In this document: in pieces, positions 7,405-10,633 of the stretch
Layout of the letters: each line of letters opens with the position of its first letter
Numbering within the stretch: position 1 is the first letter of the stretch
Assembly: GCA_900319595.1 (NCBI GenBank)
Contig: ONOZ01000177.1
Coordinates: 1 to 10,633, forward strand
Reading direction: 5' to 3'
Origin: an uncultured Bacteroidales bacterium
GTDB taxonomy: Bacteria > Bacteroidota > Bacteroidia > Bacteroidales > P3
DNA: 10,633 nucleotides
Program-made: the position numbers and the translations under genes
Notes under the pieces: generated by a model
The model's input: the letters and a program-made list of their open reading frames with translations, nothing else
What the model was told of the DNA's origin: nothing
Databases searched by the model: none

Positions 7405-8244
7405 ATGGAAATTTGCAGAACTGTTAATGAACTTACAAATACAATAGAGCAAGTTAAACAGCAACATAAAACTATAGGAATTGTGCCAACCATGGGAGCC
7501 TTACACGAGGGACATATATCATTATTCAAACGTGCAAGAGCAGAGAATGATATTTTTGTATCAAGTATATTTGTCAATCCCGTACAATTCAACAGTAACG
7601 AAGATTTCGAAAAATATCCTAAGAGCGAAGACGAAGATTTGGCTATATTAGAACAAAATGGTTGTGATATTGCGTTTGTTCCAACGGCAGAAGAAGTTTA
7701 TAAAGGTGAAACTCTCGAGCATTGGTCGTTTGGTTCTTTAGAGGAAGTAATGGAAGGCAAGCAGCGTCCTGGACATTTTTCGGGTGTTGCTAATATAGTA
7801 TCGCGTCTTTTCACATGGACGAAGGCAGATAGGGCTTATTTTGGCGAAAAGGACTATCAACAAATAATGATTATCAAAGATATGGTGCGTCAAATGGAAA
7901 GCAAGATTGAGATTGTGTCATGTCCTATTTATAGAGAAGAAGATGGGTTGGCTGCATCTTCAAGAAACAAACGTCTTTCCAAAGAAGCCCGTACTATTGC
8001 TCCTAAAATACATGAGATTCTCACAAAATCGTATTCTCAAAAGGAGTTTTTGTCGCTAACGCAGATAAAATCTTTTGTTGAAAGTGAATTTAAAAAGTAT
8101 AACGAGTTTGAATTAGAGTATTTTATATTAGCTGATGGAGATACATTGCAACCCGTGAGAATTAAAGAGCAGAGTCAAAACATTATAGGTTTTGTTGCAG
8201 TTTGGTTAGATGGAGTTCGTTTGATTGATATTCAAAAATATTAA
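7405..8244 (+). CDS. panC: Pantoate--beta-alanine ligase (pantothenate synthetase)
   Basis: Catalyses ATP-dependent condensation of (R)-pantoate with beta-alanine, the last step of pantothenate (vitamin B5, CoA precursor) synthesis, through a pantoyl-adenylate. The 279 residues match the usual length of about 280. The nucleotidyltransferase signature PTMGALHEGH (28-37) holds both histidines of the HxGH motif. VNPVQFN (58-64) carries the pantoate-binding Gln61. HFSGVANIVSRLF (124-136), FGEKDYQQ (146-153) and the KMSKS-like SSRNKRLS (185-192) are all intact. The ATG at 7405 places the first strand correctly; an ATG at 7391 is out of frame. The 54-base gap upstream has no recognisable promoter, so transcription probably comes from 6731-6761. 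No panB or panD is in the window, although panD often neighbours panC in this phylum. Confidence 0.96.
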   Translation: MEICRTVNELTNTIEQVKQQHKTIGIVPTMGALHEGHISLFKRARAENDIFVSSIFVNPVQFNSNEDFEKYPKSEDEDLAILEQNGCDIAFVPTAEEVYKGETLEHWSFGSLEEVMEGKQRPGHFSGVANIVSRLFTWTKADRAYFGEKDYQQIMIIKDMVRQMESKIEIVSCPIYREEDGLAASSRNKRLSKEARTIAPKIHEILTKSYSQKEFLSLTQIKSFVESEFKKYNEFELEYFILADGDTLQPVRIKEQSQNIIGFVAVWLDGVRLIDIQKY

Positions 8245-8260
8245 AACAATATATAAAGAC

Positions 8261-9952
8261 ATGAAGCAGATTATTGAATGTGTGCCTAATATTTCCGAAG
8301 GCAACAACCAAGCAATCATAGACCAAGTGGTCGCAGAGATAGAAAAAGTTGAAGGAGTCAAACTTTTGGACGTTGATCCGGGTAAAACAACTAACCGTAC
8401 AGTTATTACGTTTGTTGGAGAGCCAGAGCAAGTTTGTGAAAGTGCTTTTCGTGTAGTTAAAAAAGCACAAGAGTTGATAGATATGAGAGGGCATCATGGC
8501 GATCATCCTCGTTTTGGTGCTACTGACGTATGTCCGTTGATTCCAGTGGCAAATATAACTATGGAAGAGGTAGTTGAATATGCTAGAAAATTAGCACAAA
8601 GGATTGCAACTGAATTAGAAATTCCCATTTATTGTTATGAATCTGCTGCTTACAAACCTGAAAGAAAGAATTTGGCAGTTTGTCGTCAGGGAGAGTATGA
8701 AGCATTAAAGGATAGAATATCTTTGGAAGACCAAGCACCTGATTTTGGTCCAAAACAATGGAATGAGAAAGTTGCTAAAAGTGGAGCAACGGCTGTTGGT
8801 GCAAGAGATTTTTTGTTGGCTGTAAATTACAACCTTAATACCACATCTACACGCCGTGCTAATGCTATTGCTTTTGATGTTAGGGAAAAAGGTCGCCCTA
8901 AAAGAGAAGGTGGTAAACCTAATGGCAAACCAATATTGGACGAAAACGGCAAAAAGATTTGGATTCCTGGAACTTTGAAAGGTACAAAGGCTATTGGTTG
9001 GTATATAGAAGAATATGGTATTGCCCAAGTATCAATGAATATTACTAACGCCACACAAACACCACTTCATATTTGCTTTGATGAGGTTTGTAAGAAAGCA
9101 CAGGAAAGAGGAGTTAGAGTTACTGGAGTTGAGGTAGTTGGTTTGGTTCCCAAAAAGACACTTATTGATGCAGGGAAGTATTATTTGGCTAAGCAACAAA
9201 GAAGTCTTGGTGTTAGCGAGGCTGAATTGATAAAGATTGCCATAAAATCTATGGGTCTTGACGATTTAAAACCATTTAACCCACAAGATAAAGTTATTGA
9301 ATATTTGATTGAAGACCATAATGCTAAACAATTAGTTAATATGACTTGCAAAGAATTTGCCGATGAAACAGCAAGTGAAAGTCCTGCACCTGGTGGCGGA
9401 AGTATTGCTGCTTATTGTGGTGCTTTGGCAGCAAGTTTGGGAACTATGGTTGCAAATCTATCTTCTCATAAGCCAGGTTGGGACGACAGATGGGAAGAAT
9501 TTTCAGTTACTGCCGAAAAAGGTCAAGCGTTGAAAGATGAATTACTACACCTTGTTGATGAAGATACTAACGCTTTCAATAAAATAATGAATGCATTCTC
9601 TCTTCCAAAGAAAACTGACGAAGATAAAGCCATTAGAAAGCAAGCAATCCAGGATGCAACCAAATATGCAATAGAGGTTCCTTACCGTACGTTACAAAAA
9701 TCAAGAGAAACTTTTGAAATATGTAAATTGATGATAGAGACAGGTAATCCTAATTCAATAACAGACGGAGCGGTTGGAATTTTATGTGCAAAGGCTGCTT
9801 GTGTTGGAGCATTTATGAATATGAAAATCAATTGTGGCTCTTTGGAAGACAAGCAATTTGTTGATGATATTTTACAAAAAGGTCAGCAAATAGTAAATGA
9901 GGCTAATGAGATTGAAAAACAATACACAGAGATAGTACTTTCTAAAATCTAA
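8261..9952 (+). CDS. ftcD: Bifunctional glutamate formiminotransferase / formiminotetrahydrofolate cyclodeaminase
   Basis: Transfers the formimino group of N-formimino-L-glutamate to tetrahydrofolate, then deaminates 5-formimino-THF to 5,10-methenyl-THF and ammonia. This is the end of the THF-dependent histidine degradation route and a source of one-carbon units. From ATG 8261 the protein has 563 residues. The formiminotransferase part begins MKQIIECVPNISEG and has the catalytic histidine in DHPRFGATDVCP (H82, the same number as in the studied mammalian enzyme). The cyclodeaminase domain is at about 355-563, with SPAPGGGSIAAYCGALAASL (Gly 378-380). An in-frame TTG at 8225 would add 12 residues and overlap panC; the ATG gives the canonical start and leaves a 16-base gap, so it is chosen. 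No hutH, hutU or hutI is visible. A strong terminator follows at 9998, so this gene ends the operon. Confidence 0.95.
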   Translation: MKQIIECVPNISEGNNQAIIDQVVAEIEKVEGVKLLDVDPGKTTNRTVITFVGEPEQVCESAFRVVKKAQELIDMRGHHGDHPRFGATDVCPLIPVANITMEEVVEYARKLAQRIATELEIPIYCYESAAYKPERKNLAVCRQGEYEALKDRISLEDQAPDFGPKQWNEKVAKSGATAVGARDFLLAVNYNLNTTSTRRANAIAFDVREKGRPKREGGKPNGKPILDENGKKIWIPGTLKGTKAIGWYIEEYGIAQVSMNITNATQTPLHICFDEVCKKAQERGVRVTGVEVVGLVPKKTLIDAGKYYLAKQQRSLGVSEAELIKIAIKSMGLDDLKPFNPQDKVIEYLIEDHNAKQLVNMTCKEFADETASESPAPGGGSIAAYCGALAASLGTMVANLSSHKPGWDDRWEEFSVTAEKGQALKDELLHLVDEDTNAFNKIMNAFSLPKKTDEDKAIRKQAIQDATKYAIEVPYRTLQKSRETFEICKLMIETGNPNSITDGAVGILCAKAACVGAFMNMKINCGSLEDKQFVDDILQKGQQIVNEANEIEKQYTEIVLSKI

Positions 9953-9997
9953 TAACTATCTTATTTTAAAGAGATTAGAAGGCTATAAAATAATCAC

Positions 9998-10062
9998 GCA
10001 AAAGAAAAAATCCTTTTGAGAAAATAATTTTTTATTCACTCAGAAGGATTTTTTCTTTTTGC
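9998..10062. terminator. Long-stem intrinsic terminator after ftcD
   Basis: The left arm (9998-10020, beginning GCAAAAGAAAAAATCC) pairs with the right arm (10039-10062, ending TTTTTTCTTTTTGC) over about 22 base pairs, with one mismatch and one bulged base. The loop is 18 AT-rich bases. The core AATCCTT/AAGGATT is flanked by an A-tract on the left and a T-tract on the right, so it can terminate transcription from either direction. It starts 45 bases after the ftcD stop. Confidence 0.88.
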
Positions 10063-10063
10063 A

Positions 10064-10234
10064 ATGTATGAAAAATATCTTTCTAACTTCATTGCAATGC
10101 AATATAACAAGGTAGAAATTCCGCAAGAAACTGACAATAAAAAAGCATTGCAAGATACTGTTTTATTGAAAAAAAACAATACAGGAAGTAAAAAAAATAA
10201 AAAAATATTTATACTATGTCACAAATTGACATAA
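10064..10234 (+). CDS. Doubtful 56-residue lysine-rich open frame directly after the terminator
   Basis: An ATG at 10064 opens 56 codons ending in TAA at 10232. The product starts MYEKYLSNFIAMQYNKVEIP, continues through a Lys/Asn-rich middle and ends KIFILCHKLT. I do not recognise it. Against it being a gene: the start codon overlaps the terminator's last bases, no promoter or Shine-Dalgarno precedes it, and the second half is A-rich and could stay open by composition alone. In its favour: the first 40 codons look mixed and protein-like rather than homopolymeric. It could be a remnant of a displaced gene or plain intergenic DNA. Its end overlaps the region just upstream of the next promoter. 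Confidence 0.17.
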   Translation: MYEKYLSNFIAMQYNKVEIPQETDNKKALQDTVLLKKNNTGSKKNKKIFILCHKLT

Positions 10235-10250
10235 TTAGACTATACTTTTG
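10226..10250 (+). promoter_or_regulatory. Promoter of the 26-residue peptide gene
   Basis: TACTTTTG at 10243-10250 is an exact TAnnTTTG -7 element followed by CAAAT, as at the other promoters of the window. A TTGAC lies at 10226-10230, but the 14-base spacer is short compared with the usual 17-23, so the -33 box is uncertain. The predicted leader to the ATG at 10297 is about 40 bases. Confidence 0.55.
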
Positions 10251-10283
10251 CAAATAAAATAAAATGTTTAACAATTAAAAAAT

Positions 10284-10288
10284 AGGAG
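10284..10288 (+). promoter_or_regulatory. Shine-Dalgarno AGGAG of the small peptide gene
   Basis: AGGAG lies 8 bases before the ATG at 10297, in an otherwise A-rich leader (AAAAAATAGGAGAAAAAATT). Most genes in this window have no recognisable Shine-Dalgarno, as is usual in Bacteroidota, so a near-consensus site at good spacing here supports translation of the short frame. Confidence 0.6.
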
Positions 10289-10296
10289 AAAAAATT

Positions 10297-10377
10297 ATGA
10301 CGACTATAATTTTAGTAATTGGAATAATTATGATGTGGTTAGAAATAGGAGCAAACTCTCATAAAAATTTGAAATAG
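10297..10377 (+). CDS. 26-residue hydrophobic small membrane peptide, unknown function
   Basis: The frame reads MTTIILVIGIIMMWLEIGAN and then SHKNLK, ending in tandem TAG TAG stops. Residues 3-15 are almost all Ile, Leu, Val, Met and Trp, enough for a short or interfacial membrane helix, followed by an acidic residue (E16) and a basic polar tail. I know no family for it. The case for a real gene is the complete unit around it: a -7 element at 10243, AGGAG at 10284, double stop codons and a 13-bp hairpin at 10414. Neither neighbour is in an operon with it. Size and composition resemble membrane-acting type I toxins or accessory subunits of membrane complexes, but sequence alone cannot decide. 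It could also be a chance frame inside a small RNA. Confidence 0.5.
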   Translation: MTTIILVIGIIMMWLEIGANSHKNLK

Positions 10378-10413
10378 TAGTAAAGAACTTACTAATATTT
10401 ATCGGTTTTTAGA

Positions 10414-10445
10414 ATATAGATACCGAGAAAATTCGGTATCTATAT
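10414..10445 (+). terminator. 13-bp perfect hairpin, likely terminator of the small peptide transcript
   Basis: ATATAGATACCGA (10414-10426) and TCGGTATCTATAT (10433-10445) are perfect reverse complements around a six-base loop, GAAAAT. CTTTTC follows on the + strand, a short U-tract. On the - strand the stem is followed by TCTAAAAACC, with no T-run, so it fits termination of + strand transcription better, although it lies between convergent genes and could block both. Confidence 0.68.
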
Positions 10446-10453
10446 CTTTTCAT

Positions 10454-10480
10454 AAATAAGATAATATTTATATCTTATTT
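10454..10480. repeat. AT-rich 10-bp inverted repeat at the end of the minus-strand gene
   Basis: AAATAAGATA (10454-10463) and TATCTTATTT (10471-10480) are perfect reverse complements with a 7-base spacer. The right arm contains the stop codon and last Lys codon of the minus-strand gene. The stem holds only one G:C pair and neither side has a clean T-run, so it is at best a weak 3'-end hairpin for the minus-strand mRNA. Confidence 0.4.
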
Positions 10481-10633
10481 TAATCTTTTTAGTAAAATTT
10501 CTTTTAATTCTTTGATTTCTTTTGTTTGCTCTTGTATAGCAATTGCAAGCAAAGATTTTAATTCATCGGTTTCTTTTCTTAAAGATAATATTTGTTCTGC
10601 TTGTGTAATAGGCAGATTATATGCACTACGCAC
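10475..10633 (-). CDS. C-terminal end of an unidentified protein with a terminal coiled coil (partial)
   Basis: The minus strand is open from the window edge to a TAA (complement of 10475-10477), giving the last 52 residues of a longer protein. The visible part begins VRSAYNLPITQAEQILSLRK and continues as a Leu/Ile heptad pattern with Glu/Lys flanks (segments ETDELKSLLAIAIQEQ and TKEIKELKEILLKRLK), a clear amphipathic coiled coil running to the C-terminus. A short coiled coil at the very end is common in trimeric tail-fibre or adhesin-like proteins with an endosialidase-type chaperone domain, in some DNA-binding proteins and in others, so it does not identify the family. The start lies outside the window. 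The gene converges on the small peptide gene, with the hairpins at 10414 and 10454 between them. Confidence 0.6.
   Translation of the reverse strand: MRSAYNLPITQAEQILSLRKETDELKSLLAIAIQEQTKEIKELKEILLKRLK

Noticed and set aside
8225..8260. In-frame TTG at 8225 as an upstream start of ftcD, overlapping panC
   Set aside because: The extra 12 residues are not part of the FTCD family start, whereas ATG 8261 gives the canonical MKQIIECVPN beginning and clears the panC stop.
8183..9054. Minus-strand frames of 75-107 codons opposite panC/ftcD
   Set aside because: They are shadows of highly conserved enzymes on the + strand.
10264..10278. ATG followed by three codons and TAA upstream of the small peptide, as a regulatory leader peptide
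   Set aside because: It is too short, has no Shine-Dalgarno and lacks any codon pattern of an attenuator.
1..10633. CRISPR array, tRNA, rRNA, riboswitch or insertion sequence
   Set aside because: I saw no regularly spaced repeats, no cloverleaf-like segments, no conserved riboswitch cores in the spacers and no transposase motifs or terminal inverted repeats.

Overview
The window is AT-rich DNA from a member of the Bacteroidota, most likely Bacteroidales-like. Three things point there. The promoters match the Bacteroidota -7 consensus TAnnTTTG (at 14, 3932, 6754 and 10243). There is a type IX secretion 'plug' (DUF5103-type) gene, a system confined to this phylum. The lptF-family, M24B peptidase and fused FTCD proteins also have the form usual in the phylum. 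Every gene but the last, partial one lies on the + strand, and most of the window reads as ordinary core-genome sequence. I see no tRNA, rRNA, CRISPR array, transposase or integrase.

Layout: (1) 14-3883 is an apparent three-gene operon: an LptF/LptG-family permease with a TTG start, then two GT-B glycosyltransferases 12 and 6 bases apart. This suggests envelope glycolipid or polysaccharide assembly and export. (2) 3932-6686 has its own promoter and carries a complete M24B Xaa-Pro aminopeptidase followed 27 bases later by a secreted T9SS plug-domain protein. (3) 6754-9952 has the best promoter in the window. It carries a small four-helix membrane protein (phage holin family 4 / PF04020-like), panC, and a fused glutamate formiminotransferase/cyclodeaminase (ftcD). 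A long hairpin terminator at 9998-10062 closes it.

(4) 10063-10633 is the least explained part. A doubtful 56-codon frame follows the terminator directly. Then a compact, self-contained unit appears: a -7 element, an AGGAG Shine-Dalgarno, a 26-residue hydrophobic peptide and a 13-bp hairpin. This miniature gene is the best candidate for something undescribed. Beyond it, on the - strand, lies the C-terminal end of a protein with a leucine-heptad coiled coil whose body is outside the window.

Functionally the window mixes envelope biogenesis (lptF, glycosyltransferases, T9SS plug, membrane protein) with housekeeping metabolism (peptide turnover, pantothenate synthesis, histidine-derived one-carbon units). 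I found no convincing large novel system such as a defence island or secondary-metabolite cluster.
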